From assembly GCF_024206475.1 (NCBI RefSeq), contig NZ_JAMBPR010000008.1, positions 104,408-168,407 on the forward strand: DNA of 64,000 nt, given 5' to 3'. The DNA is from Paraburkholderia sp. CNPSo 3274 (lineage in GTDB: Bacteria; Pseudomonadota; Gammaproteobacteria; Burkholderiales; Burkholderiaceae). Below are positions 27,753 to 38,204 of this stretch, in pieces; positions within the stretch are counted from its first letter, which is position 1, and each line of letters starts with the position of its first letter. A model generated the notes under the pieces. It did no database searches, had not been told where the DNA came from, and was given only the letters and a program-made list of their open reading frames with translations. Made by a program: the position numbers and the translations under genes.

Positions 27753-27997
27753 GGTCTGAATCCTCGGCGAAAACGGGTGGTGAGCGAAAGGATGGGCGCG
27801 ACGCGCCGTGGGGCGCGCCGCTCGCGTGAGGCAGCTATGTTAGCCAATCCGCCCAAGCCGTGCAGATGTCCACTCTGCGGGAAAGGCGATGGACAGCGCG
27901 GAGCAGCGCGCGTCAGGCCGCCAGAAAAACCGCACCCTGGACGCGCCGCGGCCACTCGCCTACACTGCGGCGTCCATCCTTTGCGAGAGGTTGTTTC

Positions 27998-28204
27998 ATG
28001 GCCAAAGCGATTTCGATCGCGCTCATCGCCTGTGGCGTCGTCCTGTTGTACTTCGGCGGCCAGTCGCTCCATTCGTTCGCGAACGACATGTCGCGCCTCT
28101 TCACCGGCGCGCCCACCAACCGCACGATTCTCCTGATTGGGGGCGGCATCGCTGCGACGCTCGCGGGCATCACCGGGCTCACGATGTCGGGGCGCCGGCG
28201 CTAG
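27998..28204 (+). CDS. DUF3185-family small membrane protein
   Basis: 68 residues: MAKAISIALIACGVVLLYFG, then SLHSFANDMSRLFTGAPTNR and a second helix (LLIGGGIAATLAGITGLTM). This matches the DUF3185 family of two-helix proteins. The ATG at 27998 follows GAGAGG; the 46-codon upstream extension is basic and non-conserved. Function unknown. It is convergent with the PhyH gene, 22 bp between stops. Confidence 0.85.
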   Translation: MAKAISIALIACGVVLLYFGGQSLHSFANDMSRLFTGAPTNRTILLIGGGIAATLAGITGLTMSGRRR

Positions 28205-28226
28205 GCGAAAGCGCGGCTGCATCGGC

Positions 28227-28988
28227 TCAGAACTTCACCTCGGGCTTCGACGCCGAGCGCGTGCCCGGTAGCGGCACGTTGCTCGCGCCGTGATACGTGT
28301 ACACGAGCGAAAACTTCACCTGATCGCTCTGGTTCTGCCCCGCCGAATGCAGCGTGTTGCAGTGGAAGAAAACCACATCGCCGGCGGCGAGCGTCGGAGC
28401 GATGGCGCGGTCGATCCATACCTTGTTCTCGGGCAGGTCGGCGCGGAAGAATTTTGCGGCGTTGAACTTGTCCGAGGTGAACGGCGCGTCGTGCGAGCCC
28501 GGCACGAACCACAGTCCGCCGTTTTCCATTTTCTCCGGCCCGAGCGCAAGCCAGACCGAAACGAGGTCGTCGCGCTCGAACGACCAGTAGCGCACGTCGC
28601 GGTGCCAGCCCGTGAGGCTGCCGTAGTGCGGGTGCTTCGTCATCATGCAGTTGTGATGCGCGCACGACAGGACCGGCTCCTCGCCGAAATACAGCTCCAT
28701 CCACCCCGCGATTTCCGGCGACGTGGCCCACTCGCGATACAGCGCGTGACGCGAGTAGGCGTCGAGCAGGCGCCGCACTGTATGGCCGCCAGGGGCATCC
28801 TTCGATTCGGGTGCGCCGGGGTAGCGCAAATCGGCTTCGAATTCGAGCGGCGCGCTAGCCGCCTGCAACTGCTCCTGCGCCACCCGCTTGATCGCCTCGC
28901 AGCGCTCGGGCGAGACGAGCCCCGGCACGACCACGAAGCCGCGCTCGCGCAGCGCCTGCACCTGTTCTTTCTTTGAATGGACTGACAT
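28227..28988 (-). CDS. Phytanoyl-CoA dioxygenase (PhyH) family protein
   Basis: 253 residues. The Fe(II)/2-oxoglutarate dioxygenase facial triad is visible: HxD in LTGWHRDVRYW and the distal His in FFHCNTLHSAG, followed by an Arg/Lys-bearing strand. The family hydroxylates very different small molecules, so the substrate is unknown. The start at 28988 (MSVHSKKEQ) has GGAAG upstream; an in-frame ATG at 29021 lacks one. No metabolic neighbours. Confidence 0.87.
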   Translation of the reverse strand: MSVHSKKEQVQALRERGFVVVPGLVSPERCEAIKRVAQEQLQAASAPLEFEADLRYPGAPESKDAPGGHTVRRLLDAYSRHALYREWATSPEIAGWMELYFGEEPVLSCAHHNCMMTKHPHYGSLTGWHRDVRYWSFERDDLVSVWLALGPEKMENGGLWFVPGSHDAPFTSDKFNAAKFFRADLPENKVWIDRAIAPTLAAGDVVFFHCNTLHSAGQNQSDQVKFSLVYTYHGASNVPLPGTRSASKPEVKF

Positions 28989-29513
28989 GGGACTTCCGTT
29001 ATGCGATCTCGATGCGAGCAAGGGCCGCAGCCTGCGTTCGTCGCTTCGTTCAACGACACGGCCGCGGCGTCGGCGCGCGCCGACTCATCGATTGTAAAGC
29101 GTGCCGGCGTGGCGGGAAGGACCACGCCCTCACACGAGGTGGCTCCATATGCGCGCGGATCGAGCCGCACGCGAATGGCGCGCGCGCACCGCGATGAGGA
29201 CAAAGGGCGGCATCGCGTGCATCAAAGACGCGCAGGGCCGGGTATTAACCGACTTTCTGCCGTCATGATTCGCGTGTAGCCTCTGGCGCATGTTGTTTCA
29301 GTTCGCCCAATTCTCATCGCACGGACGGATCGCCGTGAACGCCTTGCCACACAAGGCGCTCCAACAGAAGAATCCGTCGCGTCGCGTCTTACGCCGCGCC
29401 CTGCGGCCCGTCTCCCGTCCACCCAGATCGTGACGCCCTGGAAGACAGGCACGTTTGCTGCTCGACGCGAAGCGTCGCGCAAGGCGCACCTCGAACCCGA
29501 TTGCTCAACTGCC
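28989..29513. other. Intergenic region
   Basis: About 525 bp with no convincing gene in either direction. Open frames on the minus strand lack ribosome-binding sites and family resemblance. It separates the minus-strand PhyH gene from the plus-strand basic ORF and must contain both promoters. Confidence 0.35.
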
Positions 29514-29882
29514 ATGCATACCCTCTTCGATACTCAACGCATGACCCACGCCGCCCACACAGCCCTGAAGGCGGCACGCCCCGCGCGCCGTCACCTGGTG
29601 CGCGCACTGCGACACCATGCCGCCCGCACCCGCGCGCTCACGCAACAAGTCCGCGAAGCGAAGCCCGTCGACAGCATGCGCACCTGGTTCCACTCGTTCT
29701 TCTCCGTGCTGCGTCTGCGCTCGGGCTCGCGACACTTCTCGCTGCGCACGCTGCTCTATCGCCCGAACGCGCCGCTGCGCACGCTCGCCGCGCCCTCCAC
29801 GGTTCATGTGGCGCGCAGCACGCGCAAGCCGCGCCGCATGGGTGCGAGCAGCACGGGCTGGTTCGGCTTCGCGATGCGCTGA
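29514..29882 (+). CDS. Basic hypothetical protein
   Basis: 122 residues, very rich in Arg, His and Ala; no membrane helix or known domain recognised. The stretch MRTWFHSFFSVLRLRSGSRH and a C-terminus ending STGWFGFAMR are distinctive. Third positions are strongly G/C in this frame, and the stop lies just before a bidirectional terminator, both of which favour a real gene. The start is uncertain: 29514, 29541 or further upstream at 29430. Predicted pI is very high, so nucleic-acid or membrane-surface binding is possible but not shown. Confidence 0.55.
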   Translation: MHTLFDTQRMTHAAHTALKAARPARRHLVRALRHHAARTRALTQQVREAKPVDSMRTWFHSFFSVLRLRSGSRHFSLRTLLYRPNAPLRTLAAPSTVHVARSTRKPRRMGASSTGWFGFAMR

Positions 29883-29921
29883 GCCTTACGCGCAGCCCGC
29901 GGCGCGCAATCCGCAGAAAAC

Positions 29922-29958
29922 AAAAACCCCGCACGGGCTTGCGCCCTGCGGGGTTTTT
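29922..29958. terminator. Bidirectional intrinsic terminator (basic ORF / metK)
   Basis: AAAAACCCCGCA (29922-29933) pairs with TGCGGGGTTTTT (29947-29958), a 12-bp perfect stem with a run of five T/A on each side. It can end transcription from the plus-strand ORF and from metK on the minus strand. Confidence 0.92.
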
Positions 29959-29997
29959 CTTCGCACCGGCCGGCGCGAGGCCGGCTTTTGCGAACGC

Positions 29998-31188
<1,191 letters not shown>

Positions 31189-31195
31189 GTGTCAG

Positions 31196-31244
31196 GCTCC
31201 TTATAGCTGGTGACGGTTGAGTTCACGTAGCCAGCTTCGGGAGC
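31196..31244 (-). promoter_or_regulatory. metK leader hairpin sequestering the ribosome-binding site
   Basis: Reading the minus strand, GCTCC (31244-31240) pairs with GGAGC (31200-31196), which overlaps the Shine-Dalgarno AAGGAG. Inside it AGCTGG (31236-31231) pairs with CCAGCT (31210-31205) around a 20-nt loop. The two helices total 11 bp. An 8-nt gap then leads to the GTG start. No known riboswitch class was recognised in the ~150-nt leader. Confidence 0.55.
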
Positions 31245-31460
31245 TTTGAAGCGGCGACGCTTTAGCGGAATTGCTGCCCGGCTGCCATGATTCGCGATCG
31301 ATCACGCGTAGTTCACAGCCCACCGGCTTCGCCCCGCAAGTTGTCTATTAACTCGGCGAAGCCCTTATTATAGCGACTTCCTTAAATTGTCGCAGAGTCT
31401 CCCACGCGTGCCGTCCATCGCCCTCTCCACAGTTCGCAAGCCCTGCAGCGGAGTTGCCGC

Positions 31461-32348
31461 ATGCTAGGCAAACTCGGCTCCCGTTTCGCCATCGGCTTGC
31501 TCAAGCTGTTCGCGATCCTGCCCTATGGCTTTGTCGCGCGTCTGGGCGACGGCCTCGGCTGGCTGCTCTACAAGATTCCGAGCCGGCGCAAGCGCGTCGT
31601 TCATACGAATCTGCGCCTGTGCTTCCCCGAGTGGAGCGACGAAAAGCGCGAGGAAGTGGCGGGGCTGCACTTCCGTCACGCCATTCGCAGCTACATGGAG
31701 CGCAGCGTGCAATGGTTCGCCTCGGCGAAGAAGCTCGAAAAAATCGTCGAGCTCGACAGCGAGATCGATCTCAGCGATCCGAACCTGCCGCCTACGCTCT
31801 TCCTCGGCCTGCATTTCGTGGGCATCGAGGCGGGCTCCATGTTCCTCAACTACTCGCTGCACCGGCCGTGCGGTTCGCTCTACCAGCCGTTCTCGAACCC
31901 TGAATTCGAAGCCGCGGCCAAGGCGGGACGCAGCCGTTTCGGCGCGGAAATGGTGAGCCGCGCGGACAGCGCGCGCGCCGTGCTGCGGTGGCTGCGCGAC
32001 AAAAAGCCCGTGATGCTCGGCGCCGACATGGACTACGGCATGCGCAATTCCACGTTCGTGCCCTTCTTCGGCGTGCCGGCGTGCACGCTCACGGCGGTGG
32101 GGCGTTTGGCGAAGGTGGGTCATGCGCAGGTCGTACCGTTCATCGGCGAGGTGTTGCCCAATTACAAGGGTTATCGGCTGAAAGTGTTCAAACCTTGGGA
32201 AAATTACCCAACCGGCGACGACGATCTCGACGCGCGCCGCATGAACGCCTTCCTCGAAGAACAGATTCCGCGCATTCCCGAGCAGTACTACTGGGTCCAC
32301 AAGCGCTTCAAGACACGCCCGCCGGGCGAGCCGAGCGTCTACCGCTGA
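31461..32348 (+). CDS. Lipid A biosynthesis lauroyl acyltransferase (LpxL/HtrB family)
   Basis: 295 residues. It belongs to the LpxL/HtrB lysophospholipid-acyltransferase family, which transfers acyl chains to Kdo2-lipid IVA on the inner face of the inner membrane. A membrane anchor lies near the N-terminus ([19 protein letters not shown]). The HX4E catalytic motif is in [13 protein letters not shown], and the [19 protein letters not shown] region is conserved. It starts the plus-strand run opposite metK; dapF follows 58 bp later. It could be the primary (LpxL) or secondary acylation enzyme; the acyl chain cannot be inferred. Confidence 0.9.
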   Translation: MLGKLGSRFAIGLLKLFAILPYGFVARLGDGLGWLLYKIPSRRKRVVHTNLRLCFPEWSDEKREEVAGLHFRHAIRSYMERSVQWFASAKKLEKIVELDSEIDLSDPNLPPTLFLGLHFVGIEAGSMFLNYSLHRPCGSLYQPFSNPEFEAAAKAGRSRFGAEMVSRADSARAVLRWLRDKKPVMLGADMDYGMRNSTFVPFFGVPACTLTAVGRLAKVGHAQVVPFIGEVLPNYKGYRLKVFKPWENYPTGDDDLDARRMNAFLEEQIPRIPEQYYWVHKRFKTRPPGEPSVYR

Positions 32349-32365
32349 ACGTTGCGCACACGATC

Positions 32366-32391
32366 GAGGCCCGGGTTTTCGCCCGGGCCTC
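32366..32391 (+). terminator. GC hairpin between lpxL-like gene and dapF
   Basis: GAGGCCCGGG (32366-32375) and CCCGGGCCTC (32382-32391) form a 10-bp perfect stem with a 6-nt loop. There is no T run after it, so it may be a weak terminator, a pause site or an mRNA 3'-end stabiliser. A TACAAT at 32395-32400 immediately before the dapF start would place any promoter too close for a leader. Confidence 0.5.
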
Positions 32392-32406
32392 GCTTACAAT
32401 AACGGC

Positions 32407-33273
32407 ATGAAACTCAAATTCACCAAGATGCATGGCGCGGGCAACGACTTCGTCGTGCTCGACGGCTACAGCCAGGATCTCGCGCTCACGCCCGAGCGTG
32501 TGCGCGCGCTCGCCGACCGCCACTTCGGCATCGGCGCGGACCAGTTGCTGCTGGTCGAGAAGCCGACTGTGGAAGGCGTGGACTTCCGCTATCGCATCTT
32601 CAATTGCGACGGCGGCGAGGTCGAGCACTGCGGCAACGGCGCGCGCTGCTTCGTGAAATTCGTGCGCGACCGCAAGCTCACCGATTCGAACCGCGTGCGC
32701 GTGCAGGTACAGAAGGGCACGATCACGCTCGTCGTGCAGGAAAACGGTGAAGTCGTCGTCGACATGGACCGCCCCGAGTTCGAACCGGCGCTCGTGCCGT
32801 TCAACGCGAACGGCCTTGAAGGCCGCCGCGAAGGCAACGACACGCTCTGGCCGCTCGACGTGAGCGGCGCCCGGCGTTGGGTGTCGGTCGTCTCGATGGG
32901 CAACCCGCACGCGGTGCAGGTTGTGGAAGACGTCGAGGCGTACCCGGTGAAGGCCGAAGGCGCGGTCATCGAAACGCATGCGCGCTTCCCGAACAAAGTG
33001 AACGCCGGTTTCATGCAGATCGTTTCGCGCAACGAAGTGAAGCTGCGCGTATTCGAGCGCGGCGCAGGCGAAACGCTCGCGTGCGGCACGGGCGCGTGCG
33101 CGGCCGTGGCGGCGGGCATTCGCCGCGGGCTGCTCGACACGCCCGTGAAGGTGCATACCCACGGCGGCCTGCTGACCATCGCCTGGGACGGCGCGCGCAA
33201 CGAATCCGCCGCGCTCACCATGGCGGGCCCGGCCGCCACGGTGTTCGAAGGCGAGATCGAGCTGGCCGACTAG
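32407..33273 (+). CDS. dapF: Diaminopimelate epimerase
   Basis: 288 residues. It interconverts LL- and meso-diaminopimelate for lysine and peptidoglycan synthesis, using two cysteines as acid and base. Both are present: C75 in HCGNGARC and C226 in ACGTGACA, each in a duplicated half-domain. [13 protein letters not shown] is the family N-terminus. It is part of the dapF-DUF484-xerC gene order seen in many gamma- and betaproteobacteria. Confidence 0.97.
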   Translation: MKLKFTKMHGAGNDFVVLDGYSQDLALTPERVRALADRHFGIGADQLLLVEKPTVEGVDFRYRIFNCDGGEVEHCGNGARCFVKFVRDRKLTDSNRVRVQVQKGTITLVVQENGEVVVDMDRPEFEPALVPFNANGLEGRREGNDTLWPLDVSGARRWVSVVSMGNPHAVQVVEDVEAYPVKAEGAVIETHARFPNKVNAGFMQIVSRNEVKLRVFERGAGETLACGTGACAAVAAGIRRGLLDTPVKVHTHGGLLTIAWDGARNESAALTMAGPAATVFEGEIELAD

Positions 33274-33403
33274 CGCGCACCATCGGCCTGATGCGGCGCG
33301 CGCAACGAGAGAACGTCGCGCCGCACGAATACTCAAAAGCAATCAACCGCATGACAGACTGCGCGCCGCCGCGCGCGCCTCACAACTACAACGCGTCCAC
33401 AAC

Positions 33404-34087
33404 ATGAACGATCGCGAAGTTGCCGACTATCTGCTCGCCCACCCCGATTTTTTCGTTGAGCATGCCGAACTGCTCGCGACGATCAAGCTAGGCAATCCGC
33501 ACGGCAAGGCTGCCGTCTCGCTGCAGGAGCGCCAGATGGAAATGCTGCGCGAGAAGAACAAGCATCTCGAGCGGCGTCTTTCGGAGCTGCTGCGCTACGG
33601 CCACGAGAACGATTCGATCGCCGCGAAGTTCAACCGCTGGACCACGCGCATGATCGCCGAACGCGATCCGTATGCACTGCCGCGCTCGATCACGCAGAAC
33701 CTGCGCGACGTGTTCGACATGCCGCAGGCCGCGCTGCGCGTGTGGGACGTGGCCGAGGCCTACAACCAGGCCGATTTCGCGCGCCATACCGGCGAGGAAG
33801 TGCGCATCTTCGCGAATAGTCTCGACACGCCGTACTGCGGCGCGAACACCGGCTTCGAGGCCGCGCAATGGCTCGACTCGAGCGACGGCGCCGCCGAATC
33901 GGTCGCGATCATCGCGCTGCGCGCCCCTGCTGTCGCCTCGAACGACGCGCCTAAGGGCGAAGCCTTCGGCCTGCTGGTAATGGGCTCGGCCGACCCGCGC
34001 CGCTTCCACGACGGCATGGCCACCGACTTTCTCACGCAGATCGGCGCACTCGCGAGCGCGGCGCTCTCGCGCCTGCTGCCGCACTGA
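33404..34087 (+). CDS. DUF484 family protein
   Basis: 227 residues. The N-terminus MNDREVADYLLAHPDFFVEH is the DUF484 signature, followed by a short coiled coil (SLQERQMEMLREKNKHLERR) and a GAF-like C-terminal domain. Function is unknown. It stands between dapF and xerC, its conserved place. The gene starts 130 bp after dapF and ends 21 bp before xerC. Confidence 0.92.
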   Translation: MNDREVADYLLAHPDFFVEHAELLATIKLGNPHGKAAVSLQERQMEMLREKNKHLERRLSELLRYGHENDSIAAKFNRWTTRMIAERDPYALPRSITQNLRDVFDMPQAALRVWDVAEAYNQADFARHTGEEVRIFANSLDTPYCGANTGFEAAQWLDSSDGAAESVAIIALRAPAVASNDAPKGEAFGLLVMGSADPRRFHDGMATDFLTQIGALASAALSRLLPH

Positions 34088-34108
34088 CACCCACCCAAGC
34101 CGCCCACC

Positions 34109-35047
34109 GTGAACCCAACCGACCCGATCGCCGACTACCTCGCGATGCTCGAACACGAGCGGCGGCTCTCGGAGCACACGCTGCGCGGCTACACGCATGA
34201 ACTCGACGAGCTGAAGAAGCTCGCCAACGGCAAGCCGCTCGAAACGCTCACCCCCGCACAAGTGCGCGGCGCGGTGGCGCGCGCGCATGCGGGCGGCCTC
34301 TCGGCGCGCTCGATCGCGCACCGGCTATCGGCGTGGCGCGCCTTCTATCGCTGGCTCGCGGGACGCATCGAAATGGACGCGAATCCCGTGGCCGCCGTGC
34401 GTGCGCCCAAGCGCGCCAAAACACTGCCGAAGGCGCTCTCCGTCGACGACGCCGCGCATCTCATGGAAGCGCCTGCCATCGCCGGCGCGCAAGAAGGCGG
34501 CCCCGAGGCGTTGCGCGACCGCGCGATGCTCGAGTTGTTCTACTCGTCGGGGCTGCGTCTCGCCGAGCTCGTGGGACTCGACGTGCGTTACGTGAAGCGC
34601 GACGGCTACGAATCGGCGGGTTGGCTCAAGCGCGACGCCGCCGAAGTCGAGGTGCTGGGCAAGGGCAACCGTCACCGCATGGTGCCGGTCGGGCGCAAGG
34701 CGCTCGCCGCGCTCGACGCCTGGCTCGTCGCGCGCGGCGCCTTCGTGAAGCACGACGACGCCCCGCTCTTTCTCTCCGTGCGCGGCAACCGCATGGCGCC
34801 GGGCGTGGTGCGCGAGCGCGTGAAGCGCGCCGCCATTGCGGCGGGCATTCCCGCGAACGTGCATCCGCACGTGCTGCGTCACTCGTTCGCCACTCATCTG
34901 CTGCAGTCGAGCGGCGACCTGCGCGCCGTGCAGGAACTGCTCGGCCACGCGAGCATCTCGGCCACTCAGGTCTACACGTCACTCGACTTTCAGCATCTCG
35001 CGAAGGTCTACGACACCGCGCATCCGCGCGCCAAGAAGCGCGATTGA
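34109..35047 (+). CDS. xerC: Tyrosine recombinase XerC
   Basis: 312 residues. It resolves chromosome dimers at dif together with XerD and FtsK. An N-terminal SAM-like DNA-binding domain (LAMLEHERRLSEHTLRGYTH) is followed by the catalytic domain with R150 (SGLRLAEL), H254/R257 (HVLRHSFATHLL) and nucleophile Y289 (TQVYTSLDF). The start is GTG at 34109 with only a weak ribosome-binding site, suggesting translation coupled to the DUF484 gene 21 bp upstream. Confidence 0.95.
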   Translation: MNPTDPIADYLAMLEHERRLSEHTLRGYTHELDELKKLANGKPLETLTPAQVRGAVARAHAGGLSARSIAHRLSAWRAFYRWLAGRIEMDANPVAAVRAPKRAKTLPKALSVDDAAHLMEAPAIAGAQEGGPEALRDRAMLELFYSSGLRLAELVGLDVRYVKRDGYESAGWLKRDAAEVEVLGKGNRHRMVPVGRKALAALDAWLVARGAFVKHDDAPLFLSVRGNRMAPGVVRERVKRAAIAAGIPANVHPHVLRHSFATHLLQSSGDLRAVQELLGHASISATQVYTSLDFQHLAKVYDTAHPRAKKRD

Positions 35048-35110
35048 TACGCCACGGCACTCGCGCGACGCTGCGCGATATAAGTGCCGTTACCCGGCAT
35101 CGAACCCATC

Positions 35111-36313
35111 ATGAATATCGTCACCCTCAAGCCGTCTAAAGAAAAATCCCTGCTGCGCCGCCATCCGTGGGTCTACGCGAACGCGATCGACCGCGTGGAA
35201 GGCAAGCCCACGCCAGGCGCTACCGTCATCGTGCGCTCCGCCGACGGCCGTTTTCTCGGGCGCGCCGCCTACAGCCCGCATTCGCAGATCCGCGCGCGCG
35301 TGTGGAGCTTCGACGAAAACGAGCCGATCGACCACGCGTTCTTCAAGCGACGCGTGCAGCGCGCCGTGGCCGACCGCCGGGCGATGGTGAGCGGCACGGG
35401 CGCGGTGCGCCTCATCTTCGGCGAGGCCGACGGCCTGCCTGGCCTGATCGTCGATCACTACATCGAGGATGGCGGAGACGGCCGCGGCCAGCTCGTCTGC
35501 CAGTTCATGGCGGCGGGCGTCGAGGCGTGGAAGGAGGCGATCGTCGCCGCGCTCACGTCGGCAACGGGCTGCCCGAACGTGTACGAGCGCTCAGACGTGT
35601 CGATCCGCGAGAAGGAAGGGCTCGAACAAATCACCGGCCTGCTTGCCGGCGACGAACCGCCCGCAACAATCATCACGAGCGAGAACGGCGTGCGCTATCA
35701 CGTGGACGTGCGCAACGGGCACAAGACCGGCTTCTACGTGGATCAGCGCGACAACCGCGCGCTCGTGCAGACTTACGCGCGCGAGCGCGAGGTGCTCAAC
35801 TGCTTCTGCTACACCGGCGGCTTCTCGCTCGCGGCCATGAAGGGCGGCGCGAAACGCGTGGTGTCGATCGATTCCTCGGGCGAAGCGCTCGCCACGGCGC
35901 AAAAAAACGTCGAGGCGAACGGCTTCGACTCCGCGCTCGCCACCTGGCTCGACGCCGACGCCTTCAAGACGCTGCGTCGCCTCTACGACGATGGCGAGCG
36001 CTTCGATCTCGTAGTGCTCGATCCGCCCAAGTTCGCGGCCTCGCGCGAGCACGTGGACCGCGCCGCACGCGCCTACAAGGACATCAATCTCACGGGTTTC
36101 AAGCTGCTGCGTCCGGGCGGTCTGCTGTTCACGTACTCGTGCTCGGGTGCGATCGATTCGGCGCTGTTCCAGAAGATCGTCGCGGGCGCCGCCGCCGACG
36201 CCAGAGTGGACGCGCGTATCCTCAAGCGCCTTGGCGCCGGTGTGGATCATCCGCTGCTCACGGCGTTCCCGGAGGGCGAATATCTGAAGGGCCTGCTGTT
36301 GCAAATCGCCTGA
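35111..36313 (+). CDS. rlmI: RlmI-like 23S rRNA (cytosine-C5) methyltransferase
   Basis: 400 residues. An N-terminal PUA-like RNA-binding domain (LLRRHPWVYANAIDRVEG) precedes a Rossmann methyltransferase domain: CFCYTGGFSLAAMKGG binds S-adenosylmethionine and VLDPPKFAASR is the catalytic DPPK-type motif. E. coli RlmI methylates C1962 of 23S rRNA. The ATG at 35111 (MNIVTLKP) is preferred over 35084. It lies 63 bp after xerC. Confidence 0.9.
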   Translation: MNIVTLKPSKEKSLLRRHPWVYANAIDRVEGKPTPGATVIVRSADGRFLGRAAYSPHSQIRARVWSFDENEPIDHAFFKRRVQRAVADRRAMVSGTGAVRLIFGEADGLPGLIVDHYIEDGGDGRGQLVCQFMAAGVEAWKEAIVAALTSATGCPNVYERSDVSIREKEGLEQITGLLAGDEPPATIITSENGVRYHVDVRNGHKTGFYVDQRDNRALVQTYAREREVLNCFCYTGGFSLAAMKGGAKRVVSIDSSGEALATAQKNVEANGFDSALATWLDADAFKTLRRLYDDGERFDLVVLDPPKFAASREHVDRAARAYKDINLTGFKLLRPGGLLFTYSCSGAIDSALFQKIVAGAAADARVDARILKRLGAGVDHPLLTAFPEGEYLKGLLLQIA

Positions 36314-36440
36314 GACGGCCTTATTTAGGACGTTTCGGCGGCGCGCCGGAGCGCCTTTCGGACCAGTCGTTCGCGCCCCGGTTTCGGCTCGCGCCCCGGC
36401 CGCCGCATGCGGGCGCGGCGCAGATATGTTCCAATAGGAA

Positions 36441-36458
36441 GCTATGTTGTAACACTCG
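36441..36458 (+). promoter_or_regulatory. Candidate Zur operator upstream of COG0523 GTPase
   Basis: The inverted repeat TGTT-GT-AACA (36445-36454) lies in an AT-rich patch about 70 bp before the start of a zinc-type COG0523 gene. It resembles the core of proteobacterial Zur boxes (TGTTATA...TATAACA). One site only, short, so tentative. Confidence 0.35.
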
Positions 36459-36523
36459 AAGGCAGCGACAGCACGAAGCGGCGCGCCTGAACGTACCCCT
36501 CGAACACCTACCAGGCAGACAGC

Positions 36524-37621
36524 ATGGCAACCAGCATGATTCCCGTCACCATCCTGACCGGCTTTCTCGGCAGCGGCAAAACCACGCTGCTCAAGCGCAT
36601 CCTGAACGAGAAGCACGGCATGAAGATCGCCGTGATCGAGAACGAGTTCGGCGAAGAGAACATCGACAACGAAATCCTCGTGCAGGACAGCTCCGAGCAG
36701 ATCATCCAGATGAGCAACGGCTGCATCTGCTGCACGATTCGCGGCGACCTCGCGCGCGTGCTCGGCGACCTCGCGCAGCAAAAGCGCGACGGCAAACTGG
36801 ACTTCGACCGTGTGGTGATCGAAACCACCGGCCTCGCGAATCCGGGCCCGGTCGCGCAGACGTTCTTCATGGATAACGAGATCGCCGACGAATTCCTGCT
36901 CGACGCGATCATCACGCTCGTGGACGCCAAGCACGGCAACCATCAGCTCGACGAGCACGAAGTGGTGCAGCGCCAGGTGGGTTTCGCCGACCGCCTCTTC
37001 ATCACGAAGGCCGACCTCGTCGACGAGAAGGAACTCGCCGACCTGCGTCATCGCGTGCTGCACATGAACCCGAAGGCGCAGATCCGCCAGGTGAATTTCG
37101 GCGACGCCGACATCAAGGAAGTGTTCGACCTGCGCGGCTTCAACCTGAACGCCAAGCTCGAAATCGATCCTGACTTCCTCGCCGAAGACGATCACAATCA
37201 TGCTCATCACGAGCATGACCACGATCACGCGCATGACCATGATCACGCCGATTGCGACCACGATCACGGCCAGTGCAGCCACGAAGGCCACGATCACGGC
37301 CACCACCATCACGCGCACCACGACGACAAGATCAAATCGTTCGTCTACCGCAGCGACCGTCCGTTCGATCCGAACCGCCTGGAAGACTTCCTTGGCGGCA
37401 TCCTGCAGATCTACGGCGAGCGCCTCTTGCGCTACAAGGGCGTGCTCTACATGAAGGGCGTGGACCGCAAGGTGGTGTTCCAGGGCGTACACCAGATGAT
37501 GGGCAGCGACCTGGCCTCCAAGTGGCTGCCGATCGAGAAGAAGGGCAGCAAGATGGTGTTCATCGGCATCGAGCTGCCGCAGGACCTCATCACCGACGGG
37601 CTTGACGCCTGCCTCGCCTGA
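36524..37621 (+). CDS. COG0523 metal-chaperone GTPase, zinc type (ZigA/ZNG1-like)
   Basis: 365 residues. The G3E-family GTPase fold has Walker A GFLGSGKTT (13-21), the metal-binding CxCC motif C67-I-C69-C70 (NGCICCT) and ENEFGEENIDNE. A His/Asp-rich stretch of about 45 residues lies at roughly 223-268, the hallmark of zinc-handling members. The C-terminal CobW_C domain follows. Such proteins deliver zinc to client enzymes under zinc shortage. A Zur-like site upstream and dksA downstream fit that role, as COG0523 genes are known to associate with Zur and DksA-family genes. It has its own terminator. Confidence 0.9.
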   Translation: MATSMIPVTILTGFLGSGKTTLLKRILNEKHGMKIAVIENEFGEENIDNEILVQDSSEQIIQMSNGCICCTIRGDLARVLGDLAQQKRDGKLDFDRVVIETTGLANPGPVAQTFFMDNEIADEFLLDAIITLVDAKHGNHQLDEHEVVQRQVGFADRLFITKADLVDEKELADLRHRVLHMNPKAQIRQVNFGDADIKEVFDLRGFNLNAKLEIDPDFLAEDDHNHAHHEHDHDHAHDHDHADCDHDHGQCSHEGHDHGHHHHAHHDDKIKSFVYRSDRPFDPNRLEDFLGGILQIYGERLLRYKGVLYMKGVDRKVVFQGVHQMMGSDLASKWLPIEKKGSKMVFIGIELPQDLITDGLDACLA

Positions 37622-38204
37622 CCGATTGCCCCCGCTTTTCTAGATACGCCCGGCCCGCTGCCGGGCGTTTTCGTCTGGACTTTGTGCGCCGCGCCGAGTT
37701 TGCAGCCTGCGCAAAGACTTCCTTGCGGATTCGTGCGTCAAATAACGTACCCGACCATCGCTTTTTCACGATTGGCGCGTTATATTTTCTGGATATCGAG
37801 CGGTTCGCAAGCGGCCTGGCGACAGGCGGGCCACCGCAGGGAAGTCCCGCTTGCGGCACGAGTTTGCGGTTCGGTTACAATACGGCCCCACTGGAAGAGA
37901 GGTGCCCCGGAATCCAGCCGAGGGACGCCCCGCCGGCAGCGCATCGCGTCGCAGCGCGCAGTCGGTACGATATATGCCTCAGGAGCATCTGATGACCGGT
38001 TTCCAGAGGAGTTCGGCCCCGCAGCGGCGCTTCGGGCGTCACGACAGTTCATCGTCCGTGCCCGCCAGCGCGCATATAACGGCGCGGTAACTGCGCCTGG
38101 CAAAGTGGTAAAGGTTGGTAAAGGCCACCGCGGCCACTGCGGGCAACACAAAAGTGCAGGCAAGATGTGCCAGTTTTGCCTCACTCATTGAAGAAGCAAG
38201 CCAG
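37622..38204. other. Intergenic region before dksA
   Basis: About 580 bp. It holds the terminator of the COG0523 gene at its start. An AT-rich patch at 37774-37793 and a TACAAT at 37876-37881 with TTGCGG at 37851-37856 (19-bp gap) could be promoter elements for dksA. Open frames across it have poor composition. The dksA leader would be about 320 nt long if the latter promoter is used. Confidence 0.35.
37647..37671 (+). terminator. Intrinsic terminator of the COG0523 gene
   Basis: CGCCCGGC (37647-37654) pairs with GCCGGGCG (37660-37667), loop CCGCT, then TTTT. Confidence 0.85.

Noticed and set aside
37682..38191. 169-codon open frame between the COG0523 gene and dksA
   Set aside because: No family resemblance or ribosome-binding site; spans promoter-like AT-rich sequence.
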